Of a DNA stretch of 64,000 nt, positions 32,634 through 40,565 are shown in pieces. Made by a program: the position numbers and the translations under genes. The stretch spans positions 283,374 through 347,373 of the forward strand of contig JAJPGY010000023.1 in the NCBI GenBank assembly GCA_021325555.1, in the 5' to 3' direction. Source of the stretch: Pseudomonadota bacterium. GTDB taxonomy: Bacteria; Cyanobacteriota; Vampirovibrionia; Obscuribacterales; Obscuribacteraceae. The notes under the pieces are model-generated. The model was not told where the DNA came from. It worked only from the letters and a program-made list of their open reading frames with translations, and did not search any database. Every line of letters begins with the position of its first letter. Position 1 is the first letter of the stretch.

Positions 32634-33017
32634 ATGGGCGACGGCTATAACGCAAACGATATCCAGCGGGCGATCGACAGCGGCGACAAGAGTGGGGCCT
32701 CAAACGAGATTAACTTCGACTACATGCACATGTCTCCGGACCAGTTCAGCCAGGTGATGAAGGAGATGCAGGGGCAGTGCAACGCCGAGTCCGACGGCTC
32801 CCACCACGTCACCGTGCAGACCGACGACTCCGGCAACGTGACGCACATAGATCTGAATGACGGGCCGCTGCAGGGGATCGGGATCAACTGGTTCGACACC
32901 AAGCTCTTCGACAAGAACGACTACCAGGGCAACACTCAGGCTCTGGAGAACACCTTCAATCCCACCGACCCGTTCGGCTCGATCAAACGAGTATTGGGAG
33001 GCCTGCTCGGACGCTAG
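32634..33017 (+). CDS. Hypothetical acidic protein
   Basis: The 127-residue protein has no signal peptide or membrane segment and is rich in Asp, Asn and Gly (GDGYNANDIQRAIDSGDKSG; HVTVQTDDSGNVTHIDLNDG). It ends in a possible membrane-active tail DPFGSIKRVLGGLLGR. An AGGAGA ribosome-binding site 9 bases before the ATG supports the start. The 280-base region before it holds AT-rich TAATATACATTAT, a possible promoter. No family is recognised. It could be an exported or regulatory small protein. Confidence 0.6.
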   Translation: MGDGYNANDIQRAIDSGDKSGASNEINFDYMHMSPDQFSQVMKEMQGQCNAESDGSHHVTVQTDDSGNVTHIDLNDGPLQGIGINWFDTKLFDKNDYQGNTQALENTFNPTDPFGSIKRVLGGLLGR

Positions 33018-33062
33018 AGCCCCTTTCGACCCGCCCCCAGCGGTTTCGGCTCAAGCCCCCTC

Positions 33063-34394
33063 CTATTTGTCGTCGCCATCGGTTTGATCCGGGGCGGCCT
33101 CTTCTTCGCCCGCGCCTGAGCCCTCAGGCTGCTCCGCCCGGCGCCGGGCAACGGCAGCGGCGATGGCCCGGGCGGCGCGGCTGGACGGAGAAGCAGCCGC
33201 TTCCGGGCGGCTTTCGGAAAGGGCGTCCAGGAGCGGCTTGAGAACAAGATGAGGGATCTTGAACTCGTGCCGGCTGCCGTCCTTCAACTCCAGGTTGAGG
33301 GAACCGGAACCACCGGCGGTGCTTGACTCGATAGCCTCGATGTCCGCACGCTCGACGCTCACGTCCGCGGCCCCGAACCACTTGGAGAACCACTCCGGAA
33401 CAAACACCAGGCGCCGATTGGTGATTACAAACCGACCCGGCTTCTCCTTGTTGAAGGTAAGAAAATACGACTTGAGCACTGTCTCACCCGGCGCCGGTAT
33501 GAAGCGGGAGCCGAAAAACATGACCGCAAAGACCAGCCCGAACAGCAAGAACACGCCCGCCCAGAGCGACAGAAAGAACTGCAGGTACTCAGGCCCGTGC
33601 CTGGATAGCCGCAGCCAGTTAGTGATGCAGCCCTCACGCAGCGCGCCCTGCCACCGGCCTGCCCGATATAACGCCCAACCCAGCTTGCCGTGCGCGCTGT
33701 CGTTGTTTGGATCGAGGGAAACCGCCCGGCGGTATTCAGCAATTTGACCAGTCGTCTCGCCTAATTTACCAAGCGCCGCCCCCAGTCCCAGGTGGGCGGC
33801 AACCGAGGCTGGTTCGACCTTGATCGCCTGCCTGTAAGCCTCGGCTGCCTCCGCGTAATCGTGCTTGCGCCCGAGCGTGGCCCCGAGGTTGACGTAGGCG
33901 TTCAGGTTGGTGGGATCCAACTCTATGGCGTCCCGGAAGGCCGGAATCGCGTAGTCGAAATAGCCCAGGGCAGCCAGGGCCGAGCCGAGGGCCCGATAAG
34001 GAAAAGCGTCATAAGGATCCAGCCGGATGGCTATCTGCTCCTGGGCAGCAGCCTCCCGGAACTTTCGCTCCATCCCCAGAATCATTCCCAGGTTGCTGTG
34101 GGCGAGCGCGTTCTGCGGATCAAGCGCCACCGCCTGGCGCATCTCCCTTTCCGCCCCGGCGACGTTTCCCGCCAGGCAGAGCGCCTTTCCCAGCCTCTGA
34201 TGAGCCTGGGCATTGCCGGGCGAGGAGCTCACCACCTGTCGGTAGACGGCGATCGCCCTGGAGAAGTCATCGGCGCTCAGGTAGTCGTCGCCCTTCTCGA
34301 TAAGCTGTGCCACGTCGCCCGATCCCGAGCCCGACGCGGGTCCGGCCGACCACACGCACAGATTTATCAACAAGATTGACAGTAAAAAGCGCAC
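33063..34394 (-). CDS. TPR protein with membrane helix and C-terminal PH/GRAM-like domain
   Basis: The 443-residue protein has a signal peptide (LLSILLINLCVWSAG) and about six TPRs up to residue 260 (AVYRQVVSSSPGNAQAHQRL; ALAHSNLGMILGMERKFREA; LNAYVNLGATLGRKHDYAEA). A strong membrane helix (LFLLFGLVFAVMFFGSRF region) comes next, then a beta-rich domain with FVITNRRLVFVPEWFSKWFG. That motif marks bacterial PH/GRAM-like lipid or protein-binding modules. The tail is Ala/Glu-rich. The TPR part is probably periplasmic and the PH part cytoplasmic, an unusual combination. Confidence 0.75.
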   Translation of the reverse strand: MRFLLSILLINLCVWSAGPASGSGSGDVAQLIEKGDDYLSADDFSRAIAVYRQVVSSSPGNAQAHQRLGKALCLAGNVAGAEREMRQAVALDPQNALAHSNLGMILGMERKFREAAAQEQIAIRLDPYDAFPYRALGSALAALGYFDYAIPAFRDAIELDPTNLNAYVNLGATLGRKHDYAEAAEAYRQAIKVEPASVAAHLGLGAALGKLGETTGQIAEYRRAVSLDPNNDSAHGKLGWALYRAGRWQGALREGCITNWLRLSRHGPEYLQFFLSLWAGVFLLFGLVFAVMFFGSRFIPAPGETVLKSYFLTFNKEKPGRFVITNRRLVFVPEWFSKWFGAADVSVERADIEAIESSTAGGSGSLNLELKDGSRHEFKIPHLVLKPLLDALSESRPEAAASPSSRAARAIAAAVARRRAEQPEGSGAGEEEAAPDQTDGDDK

Positions 34395-34676
34395 GCTCTT
34401 GCCTCTTTCCTGGAACCGGTAATCGGAACGAGCATCCTGTCCCGTTAACCATCATAAGGATCTGTAATCAGATAGGCTAGAAGGTAATTCTTCGATCGCC
34501 ACCCGCACGCTGGTCAGAACCCAAAGGAGCTTGCGGAAGAATGGTCGTATTGTTGACCTGTCGATCAGATTACAGGTGTACTTGTTCAATGGTAGACCAT
34601 TCTACCTGTCGAACCTATCTATGGCAGGTATGAATCGGTATAAAATTGGCTTCCATTCCAACGAGGAGAACTTGCT
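34395..34676. other. Intergenic region with clustered inverted repeats
   Basis: This 282-base divergent region carries several related short inverted motifs (detailed in the next entry) and a second pair, CTGTAATCAGAT (about 34465) against ATCAGATTACAG (34564-34575). No gene or RNA is recognised. Confidence 0.4.
34556..34644 (+). promoter_or_regulatory. Operator-like inverted repeats and -10 element upstream of 34677
   Basis: ACCTGT (34556-34561) pairs with ACAGGT (34572-34577). GGTAGA (34591-34596) pairs with TCTACC (34601-34606). The word ACCTGTCGA occurs at 34556 and again at 34604. A TATAAA -10-like element lies at 34639-34644, about 32 bases before the ATG. TTGACC at 34554-34559 could be an alternative -35. 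This suggests regulator binding next to the secreted Cys-rich protein gene. Confidence 0.4.
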
Positions 34677-35054
34677 ATGAAGTTCTTGAAACAGCACACA
34701 GTCTATCTTCCGGCTCTGCTCGCGGCAATCGGTGTCACCACCTCTGCGGCAGCCTGGGCCGGCAGCTGGAGCGGCTATCTGGTCGACAACAGCTGCAAGA
34801 AATCCCTCGGAACCGACACCGGCAAAATAAAGGCCCATCCAAGCAGCTGCTCGCTCATGCCCGCCTGCCGCTCAGCCGGGTATTCCATCTTTGCTGACGG
34901 CACTTGGCTTACTCTCGACAAGAACGGCAACGAGCTTGCCGAGAAGGCGCTGGAGAGCACCAAGACCAAAGAGGGATTCTATGCCACCGTGGATGGTGAG
35001 CGCGAAGGCGATACCATCAAGGTGACCAAGGTCAGCGAAACGTCAGCCAAATAG
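34677..35054 (+). CDS. Small secreted Cys-containing protein
   Basis: The 125-residue protein has a signal peptide (LPALLAAIGVTTSAAAWA). The mature part has a WSGYLVDNSCKKSLG opening, a second Cys pair (SCSLMPACRSAGYSI), then ADGTWLTLDKNGNELAEKAL and a beta hairpin DGEREGDTIKVTKVSE. The layout matches a widespread family of small secreted proteins (W-G/S-x-V-D-S/N-x-C ... C ... C ... L.D.DGK) in acidobacterial and other genomes. Function unknown. The ATG follows an ideal GAGGAG site. Promoter repeats lie upstream. Confidence 0.7.
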   Translation: MKFLKQHTVYLPALLAAIGVTTSAAAWAGSWSGYLVDNSCKKSLGTDTGKIKAHPSSCSLMPACRSAGYSIFADGTWLTLDKNGNELAEKALESTKTKEGFYATVDGEREGDTIKVTKVSETSAK

Positions 35055-35091
35055 CCACCGCGGGCAGCGTGCTGCGGCGGCAGCTCGGCGA

Positions 35092-35125
35092 GAAACCTCG
35101 ATGTGTACTCGCGCATCGAGGTTTC
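35092..35125. terminator. Strong bidirectional terminator hairpin
   Basis: GAAACCTCGATG and CATCGAGGTTTC form a perfect 12-bp stem with a 10-base loop. It sits between the convergent ends at 35054 and 35135. Flanking bases are short of a true T-run, but the length and placement support termination of both genes. Confidence 0.7.
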
Positions 35126-35134
35126 CTTGATCGG

Positions 35135-35449
35135 CTACGGTCCTGTGATTGGCGGAATCACCGTGTTTCCTACCACATTGGGCGGCAAAACAGGCGCGTG
35201 CGTGCCCAGCGTGAACAGACCAGCGCCAGGCGCCTCCAGTCCGCCGAATGTATTTCGCAAGGCCCGGCCAATTCTGGCAAGAGGAGATCTTTTCTCCGCT
35301 CGCAGATGATACCGGACAATGTGCGAGGGCATGTAATAACCCTCCGGCTCGTAAACGATGATCTTCTCTTGAGCCTGCCCATTCCGAATGCCCGCCGAAA
35401 AGGAAATCAACAAGTCGATGATGATCGAGTACAACGCTTTGACCCTCAT
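35135..35449 (-). CDS. Small secreted protein of unknown function
   Basis: The 104-residue product begins MRVKALYSIIIDLLISFSAG with a signal peptide. Mature sequence QEKIIVYEPEGYYMPSHIVR and GAGLFTLGTHAPVLPPNVVG follows, ending VIPPITGP. A GGGAGG ribosome-binding site 10 bases upstream fixes the start at 35449, even though the frame is open far upstream (antisense to the cytochrome gene). No family is recognised. It is convergent with the Cys-rich secreted protein and divergent from the cytochrome gene. Confidence 0.6.
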   Translation of the reverse strand: MRVKALYSIIIDLLISFSAGIRNGQAQEKIIVYEPEGYYMPSHIVRYHLRAEKRSPLARIGRALRNTFGGLEAPGAGLFTLGTHAPVLPPNVVGNTVIPPITGP

Positions 35450-35524
35450 AAGCAAAATGCCTCCCTTGATTTTCCATTTTGGACCACCTTGCAAGGCCGC
35501 ATTGTCTCGCGAGCGCGTCATAAT

Positions 35525-36274
35525 ATGTTGATCATGCGATCTCTTACAACCCTCCTTCTGCCTGCGCTTGTTGTTTGCATGCCCCTGCCGCCGGTTGCCG
35601 GTCAAAATCAGACCGCTTCCGGACAGAGCCTCTTCAACAGCCGCTGCGCCGCCTGCCACAGCATAGGAGGCGGTCGGAAGGTGGGTCCCGACCTGGCGAT
35701 TGTGAAGAGCTGGCCGGCAGATCCACTGCGGGCAAACGTGGAGCGTATGCAGGCAAAAGCCGGTCCGCTGACCAGGCAAGAGGTTGATGCGCTCGTTCGC
35801 TTCTTGCAGGCACAACCACGCTCGCCCGCTCCGGGCGGGCTGCGAGGTCGCGGCGTTCCCGCGCAGCCCGGCACCCTGCAGCCCAATCAATTTGGACAAC
35901 CAGGACAAGCCGGCGGACCTGGAGATTGGAGCTCTCCCGGGGCGCAGCTGTACTCCGGCAGGTTGCCTTTCAGAAACGGGGGCACGGCCTGCATCGCCTG
36001 CCACGCTCCGGACGGTCGGGGCTCGGGGCCTTCGTTGGCTGAGATTGCTCACGAGAAAAGAGGACCGCGCCTCTTTTTTTTCCTGCAGCAGCCGGGAAAC
36101 AGAGCGATGCGTCAGGCTTATGCCGATCATCCGGTCACGGCCGAGGAGGTAGCCGCCTTGTCCGGTTACTTTGCCACCGTGCAGCGCGGCTGCCAGGGCG
36201 GCGAAGAAGACGACGCCGGACGATGGTTCAGGGGATCGAGGCGATTTGGCAAGGAATCAGAGGATGACGATTGA
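35525..36274 (+). CDS. Secreted diheme c-type cytochrome
   Basis: The 249-residue protein has a signal peptide (MLIMRSLTTLLLPALVVCMP) and two heme-attachment motifs, CAACH (41-45) and CIACH (156-160). Two cytochrome c domains are joined by a Pro/Gly/Gln linker. The first resembles class I single-heme cytochromes (GGRKVGPDLAIV). The second has DGRGSGPSLAEIAHEKRGP with a C-terminal QAYADHPVTAEEVAALSGYF. A highly acidic Asp-rich tail follows. It is likely periplasmic electron transfer, possibly with an unseen dehydrogenase. The start could also be ATG 35534. Confidence 0.85.
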   Translation: MLIMRSLTTLLLPALVVCMPLPPVAGQNQTASGQSLFNSRCAACHSIGGGRKVGPDLAIVKSWPADPLRANVERMQAKAGPLTRQEVDALVRFLQAQPRSPAPGGLRGRGVPAQPGTLQPNQFGQPGQAGGPGDWSSPGAQLYSGRLPFRNGGTACIACHAPDGRGSGPSLAEIAHEKRGPRLFFFLQQPGNRAMRQAYADHPVTAEEVAALSGYFATVQRGCQGGEEDDAGRWFRGSRRFGKESEDDD

Positions 36275-36301
36275 TCTGCCACGCTGTCCGCTGGGAGCGA
36301 A

Positions 36302-37099
36302 TTAATAGGAAGCTGCTTTGGGAACCCAGTACCGCTCGACATCACCAAAATGAAAATTGCGGTATTCAGCCTGCTGCGCGGTTCTGATGCCGGCGACCTG
36401 AGTCACTATCTTGCGTCTTGAACCGGGCGGATATCTGAGGATGGCGCTGCCCTGAAGAGCGTCGATCGCATCCAGCACCGCACGATCGTAATGTGGGTGT
36501 CCGGAGGAGTGAAGCAGCTCTATGTGCGTGATGCGTTGATCTGGGGTAACCTGGCAGCTAAACCAGGCCGTCGTCCCGAGAGGATAGCTGCTGACCATCG
36601 CCTGCCTGACCGGATCCCAGCGCAAATTAGCGGGACTGGGATTATTGAGCGTTTCCTGCATGCCCGACTGAATAGCATGCAGAAGCCGGTTGCGCCAGCG
36701 GTCCCAGGCGATCATCAGCTCCTGATTGCCGGCGTCTGGATCACCGGCAGACGCGGACAGGCCGAAGGCGTTCTTGCTTGCTTCGCCTTGCAGGACAGGC
36801 GCTCGGGAATCGGGAGTCCCATTCAGCGGCTCCAGCCCCAGTTTCACATCCCGGCCAAACGGTCTGCTGGCGGAAGCGGACACGCGGCCATGCTCGGAGT
36901 CACTGGCTGATTGCCGGCGGCCAACCACCGGCACCGGCATAGGCTCAACAGGCACCGACAGCGCATTCACATCTGGAAGCTCATGGAATTTCTGTACTTC
37001 GCCCTCGAGCGGCGTATCATCGGCACTGGTCGGGACAATGCCGATGCCAAGACAGACGACACCGAAAATGAGACTGGCGAGAGTCGAGCGTCGAGCCAT
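36302..37099 (-). CDS. TonB C-terminal-domain protein
   Basis: The 265-residue protein has a signal/anchor (LASLIFGVVCLGIGIVPTSA) and a Ser/Gly/Pro linker. A TonB-like C-terminal domain follows: AWFSCQVTPDQRITHIELLH, SSGHPHYDRAVLDAIDALQG and ILRYPPGSRRKIVTQ. TonB-C proteins link energised inner-membrane complexes to outer-membrane transporters. Stand-alone copies are common in TPR-rich genomes. No ExbB/ExbD is near. It is convergent with the diheme cytochrome gene and divergent from the YbjQ-like gene. Confidence 0.7.
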   Translation of the reverse strand: MARRSTLASLIFGVVCLGIGIVPTSADDTPLEGEVQKFHELPDVNALSVPVEPMPVPVVGRRQSASDSEHGRVSASASRPFGRDVKLGLEPLNGTPDSRAPVLQGEASKNAFGLSASAGDPDAGNQELMIAWDRWRNRLLHAIQSGMQETLNNPSPANLRWDPVRQAMVSSYPLGTTAWFSCQVTPDQRITHIELLHSSGHPHYDRAVLDAIDALQGSAILRYPPGSRRKIVTQVAGIRTAQQAEYRNFHFGDVERYWVPKAASY

Positions 37100-37183
37100 T
37101 TGCTACCAACCGATGTTCAAGTCGTCGGCACCTTGGTATATAGACCATGACGACTTCGGCAACGACTATCGGAGGAGGAGAAG

Positions 37184-37840
37184 ATGAAGCGGTCAGCCGT
37201 CATCAGTTTGATTGTATTCTCAACCTGCTCCAGCGCGCAAGTCCGCTCGCAATGTCTGGCCCAGGGCTACGGCAGCTACCAGGGCGGTTCCGAGCAATCA
37301 TTTTCCCAGGGCGCACAGCCGCCCGCCGCCCCATCAGAGCAATCTCAAGGCCTGCCGATCAGGTCGGGGCTGCAACCGCCACCAGCCCCGGCGCCATTCC
37401 CGTTCACTGCCCCCTTCAATCAACAGCCCCCTCCCGGGCCCGCCTCCGGCTCGACTTTGCGCGTCTGGAACACGCCGACTGACATCAAGCAGATCATGGT
37501 GACGACCACGTCATCCCTTGATGGCTACTCGGTGAGGCGCTACATCGGGCTGGTCAGGGGACTCACGGTCAGACAGCCCACCATGCAGCAAAACATGGCG
37601 GCGGGCATGCAGGGCATGTTTAATGTCAACATCGAGGCCTATGCCCAGATGTGCGACCAGGCCAGGGAGCAGTCCTATAAGCTCATGCTCCAGCACGCCC
37701 TGGCGTTGGGAGCAAACGCGGTGCTGGCGGTACGATACGACAGCACCCCCTTTAGTGAAAAATTCATGGAGACGGAGGTTCTCTGTTACGGGACTGCCGT
37801 GTATGTAGAGCCGTTGCCCGCCTTCCCGAACCATCGCTAG
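37184..37840 (+). CDS. Secreted YbjQ-like (heavy-metal-binding UPF0145) protein
   Basis: The 218-residue protein has an N-terminal signal sequence (AVISLIVFSTCSSAQVRSQC) and a Pro/Gln-rich linker. A YbjQ-type domain follows: IMVTTTSSLDGYSVRRYIGL, VRGLTVRQPTM, a helical REQSYKLMLQHALALGANAV and VLCYGTAVYVEPL. YbjQ proteins form pentameric rings and have been proposed to bind metals. The function is not established. Here it is fused to an export signal, which is unusual, since family members are typically cytosolic. The ATG has an ideal GAGGAGGAG site. Confidence 0.8.
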   Translation: MKRSAVISLIVFSTCSSAQVRSQCLAQGYGSYQGGSEQSFSQGAQPPAAPSEQSQGLPIRSGLQPPPAPAPFPFTAPFNQQPPPGPASGSTLRVWNTPTDIKQIMVTTTSSLDGYSVRRYIGLVRGLTVRQPTMQQNMAAGMQGMFNVNIEAYAQMCDQAREQSYKLMLQHALALGANAVLAVRYDSTPFSEKFMETEVLCYGTAVYVEPLPAFPNHR

Positions 37841-37860
37841 AGGCGCGGAGCCGCCAGGTC

Positions 37861-37887
37861 GGAAAGCCGCACGCTATCGCGCTTTCC
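37861..37887. terminator. Convergent terminator hairpin
   Basis: GGAAAGC and GCTTTCC form a 7-bp stem with a 13-base loop, between the ends of the YbjQ-like gene (37840) and mgtE (37901). Confidence 0.45.
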
Positions 37888-37900
37888 GCCTCAAAGGTTG

Positions 37901-39214
37901 CTACAACAGGGTGCCTCGTAAGACCAGCTTGGCTACGGTGAAATAGATCACCAGGCCCGTCACGTCCACAACCGTGGCCACAAACGGCGTGGAGGCGCTG
38001 GCCGGGTCGAGCCCCAGCCGCCGCAGGACAAAAGGGAGCAGGGAGCCGGCCAGCGTTCCCCAGAGAACGATACCGACGAGACTGACGCCAATCGTGGTGC
38101 CAAGGAGCCAGTAAAACTGGCCGTAAGATGGCAGAAACTGCTGCCACAGAATAATCCTCGCCAGCCCCAGAACCCCGAGGATGGCTCCCAGACCGGCGCC
38201 GATGACGATCTCCCTCTGGAACACCCGCCACCAGTCACGCAGTTGCACCTCACCCAGCGCCATCGCCCGAATAACAATCGTGGATGCTTGCGAGCCGGCG
38301 TTGCCGCCGCTGCTGATTACTAGCGGGACGAACAAGGCCAGCACCGCCGCCCGAGCTATCTCGTCTTGAAAGTAGCCCATGGCATTGGTGGTCAGCAATT
38401 CACTGAGAAACAGGATGACCAGCCAGCCCGCCCGCTTTTTGATCATTGTTCCCATCGACAGCTCGAGATAGGGCGCGCCGAGCACCGCGCTGCCCCCCAG
38501 TTTCTGTATGTCCTCCGTTGCCTCCTCCTCAACCACGTCGACTATGTCGTCGATGGTGACGATCCCCTTCATGCGATTCTCTGTGTCCACGACGGGAATG
38601 GCGATCAGATCGCTTTCGGCGAAAAGACGGCTCAGCTGCTCCTGGTCCACATCTTCGGTTACCGCGACGACGTTCGTTCGCATGACATTGGTAATCAGCT
38701 CCTGCGGTGGGGCGGTGAACAGGCGGCGCAAGGAGGTCACGCCCAGCAGGTGCTGCTCTGAATCCAGCACGTAAAGGGCGTAGACGGTCTCGGTTGTCTC
38801 CAGCGCCTGCCGGCGCAGGTAGATGAGCGCCTCCGACACGGTCAGGTCGGGGCGCAGCCTGGCAAAGCGCGGGCTCATCAAGCCGCCCGCCACGTCCTCC
38901 GCGTATTTGAGCAGCCCCTGGACCTCGCTGCGGGTGTTATCGTCGAGCAGATTGAGGAGCCTCTGCTTGTCCTCTTCCGGCGCCTCCTGCACCAGGTCGG
39001 CCGCGTCATCGGGGTCCAGCAACCTCACCCAGACGGTCTGCTCGCCTTCGGGCAGGCTGGAGACAATCTCATACTGGTGCCAGGTGCTCAGCTCGCGGAA
39101 GAAAGCCTGCGCCTCGGCAAGCGGCAGCGACCGGAACCGCTGCATCCTCTCGGCAGCAGGGATTTCCGTCCATATCTGGTGCAGCGCGGCATAAGGAAGC
39201 GGTTTCGTGGTCAT
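37901..39214 (-). CDS. mgtE: Magnesium transporter MgtE
   Basis: The 437-residue protein has the N-domain (WTEIPAAERMQRFRSLPLAE; LLDPDDAADLVQEAPEEDKQ). Two CBS domains follow (VSEALIYLRRQALETTETVY; MRTNVVAVTEDVDQEQLSRL; GIVTIDDIVDVVEEEATEDI), then five membrane helices with the selectivity-region motif PLVISSGGNAGSQASTIVIR. The family imports Mg2+ and closes when intracellular Mg2+ binds the cytosolic domains. Both cytosolic domains needed for this sensing are present. The gene follows a structured leader (39228-39315). MgtE or its leader may be Mg-responsive. Confidence 0.95.
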   Translation of the reverse strand: MTTKPLPYAALHQIWTEIPAAERMQRFRSLPLAEAQAFFRELSTWHQYEIVSSLPEGEQTVWVRLLDPDDAADLVQEAPEEDKQRLLNLLDDNTRSEVQGLLKYAEDVAGGLMSPRFARLRPDLTVSEALIYLRRQALETTETVYALYVLDSEQHLLGVTSLRRLFTAPPQELITNVMRTNVVAVTEDVDQEQLSRLFAESDLIAIPVVDTENRMKGIVTIDDIVDVVEEEATEDIQKLGGSAVLGAPYLELSMGTMIKKRAGWLVILFLSELLTTNAMGYFQDEIARAAVLALFVPLVISSGGNAGSQASTIVIRAMALGEVQLRDWWRVFQREIVIGAGLGAILGVLGLARIILWQQFLPSYGQFYWLLGTTIGVSLVGIVLWGTLAGSLLPFVLRRLGLDPASASTPFVATVVDVTGLVIYFTVAKLVLRGTLL

Positions 39215-39227
39215 GATACCTGGACGT

Positions 39228-39315
39228 CCTGGCGGGGGAGAGGACGGGTGCAGCGATCACTTGATTTCAGCACCCCCGGTCAAAGCACATTTTCGCAGCA
39301 ACTTACCCGCCAGGC
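39228..39315 (-). promoter_or_regulatory. Structured 5' leader of mgtE, candidate cis-regulatory RNA
   Basis: Reading toward mgtE, CCTGGCGGG (plus complement of 39307-39315) can pair perfectly over 9 bp with CCCGCCAGG (39228-39236). The pair encloses an internal hairpin GGGTGC/GCACCC (39246-39275) with a further ATCA/TGAT inner stem. The 3' strand of the outer stem ends 13 bases before the start codon, next to the ribosome-binding region, so folding could hide it. The architecture is not the ykoK M-box that I recognise. Whether it binds Mg2+ is untested. Confidence 0.45.
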
Positions 39316-39343
39316 GAGCCTTGCCGGTGACTGAAAGACATCG

Positions 39344-39371
39344 CCCGGGTCGCGGGTATGCGACCCGGGCG
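39344..39371 (-). terminator. Terminator-like hairpin between the VOC gene and mgtE
   Basis: GCCCGGGTCGC and GCGACCCGGGC form a perfect 11-bp stem around GGGTAT, 48 bases downstream of the VOC gene stop. No long T-run follows. It would separate VOC transcription from the mgtE leader. Confidence 0.5.
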
Positions 39372-39418
39372 CTAGCCGGTCGTCCAATCGACAGCAAACC
39401 TGTTTGCGCGCCCTTCCG

Positions 39419-39910
39419 CTAGACCTTGGCGGCTGTGGCCGGAGCACAACCTGTTTCCATGCGCTTCTTCATCTCCTCAGGGGTCAGATCCTCTATGCGC
39501 GAGGCGATGCTCCACGTCTGGCCGAACGGATCCACCAGCCCGCCGTAGCGATCGCCCCAGAACATGTCCTGCACCGGCATGAGCTCTGTGGCACCAGCTT
39601 CGATGGCTTTCTGCAACGCGGCGTCGGCATCCTCGACATACAGGTGCATTGTGGCGTGGGTCTTTTTGAGCGTTTCAGGACTGGCGCTGTTGGCGCAGTG
39701 TTCCGGAAACTCATCGCACAGGAACAACACGGAATCGCCGATTCTCAATGCAGCATGCATCAGGCGACCATCGGGCGTCGGCATGCGCCGGAGCTCTTCG
39801 GCTCCGAAGGCCTTCTTGTAGAATTCGATCGCTTTGGCGGCTCCTTTGATAACGAGACGCGGCGTGATCGTGTGGAATCCGGGCGGAATTGCTTGAGTAG
39901 CTTTGGTCAT
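39419..39910 (-). CDS. VOC (glyoxalase/PhnB-like) family protein
   Basis: The 163-residue protein has VOC features. GFHTITPRLVIKGAAKAIEF and YKKAFGAEELRRMPTPDGRL open the first beta-alpha-beta-beta-beta unit, then HAALRIGDSVLFLCDEFPEH. The second unit reads MHLYVEDADAALQKAIEAGA with DMFWGDRYGGLVDPFGQTWS. The PhnB/YdeM-like sub-family includes uncharacterised and 3-demethylubiquinone methyltransferase-like members. An activity cannot be named. No signal peptide, so cytosolic. Confidence 0.88.
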   Translation of the reverse strand: MTKATQAIPPGFHTITPRLVIKGAAKAIEFYKKAFGAEELRRMPTPDGRLMHAALRIGDSVLFLCDEFPEHCANSASPETLKKTHATMHLYVEDADAALQKAIEAGATELMPVQDMFWGDRYGGLVDPFGQTWSIASRIEDLTPEEMKKRMETGCAPATAAKV

Positions 39911-40070
39911 ATTTTTCTCCTTAGCGTCGCTGCGAGGTTTCGGCGTGGATGCGCTCGTCTTGTGATGCCGACGCCGACAATTGGAAAAACCGAAGCTGCA
40001 CGGATGCCTTAACAGCCTCCGTGCAGCCGGTGCGTGATTCAGATGGCGAAGTCGCTAACGAGGCAACTGT

Positions 40071-40526
40071 TTAATAGTTGTCATCGTAGGGGACCACGTA
40101 CTGACGGCCCTGGAAGAGCTCGCTGTGGCTGCCGCTGTGCGGGCTCGGATAGCCGACGAAGCCGTGCCATGCGCCATAGACCAGGCCATGGCCCAGGCCG
40201 TAAATGGTTCCGGCGACCAGTCCGACCGGTCCGCCCGTAAGGCTGCCGGCCACCAGCTCATAGGTGCCATCTTCGTTGCCGAGGTTGCGGGCAACCATCT
40301 TGGTTCCACCGATAGCGCCCTTCACCCCGTCCTGGAAGGCCGCTGTCGGCACGTCCCAGAGGATCGCCGAAGCCGCGCTCACCAGCCGACAGGGCAAGTA
40401 CTCGATCTCGTACCACACCCGAGCCGACTCGGGACGCGCCGGGTAAGCATAGCTTACCGCGGCAAATCCCACGGCCAGCAAGGCTGCTGCGAGAAACGAC
40501 GAGAGAATTTTCATCCGCATATTCAT
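40071..40526 (-). CDS. Gly-rich secreted paralog D of the four-gene array
   Basis: The 151-residue protein has a signal peptide (LSSFLAAALLAVGFAAVSYA). Its mature core shares the array pattern: an aromatic-Pro entry (YLPCRLVSAASAILWDVPTA), a Gly-rich helix pair (DGVKGAIGGTKMVARNLGNE and GPVGLVAGTIYGLGHGLVYG) and an end region HGFVGYPSPHSG. It lacks the KTGW-KPFS box seen in A-C and instead ends in a Ser/Gly/Tyr-rich tail. Last gene of the array. Function unknown. Confidence 0.65.
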   Translation of the reverse strand: MNMRMKILSSFLAAALLAVGFAAVSYAYPARPESARVWYEIEYLPCRLVSAASAILWDVPTAAFQDGVKGAIGGTKMVARNLGNEDGTYELVAGSLTGGPVGLVAGTIYGLGHGLVYGAWHGFVGYPSPHSGSHSELFQGRQYVVPYDDNY

Positions 40527-40565
40527 TACCTTTTCTAGGATAGGCGATCTGCCAGTTCTACCCGA

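Noticed and set aside
39228..39315. M-box (ykoK) riboswitch call for the mgtE leader
   Set aside because: The conserved M-box sequence elements are not seen. Only a generic structured leader is supported.
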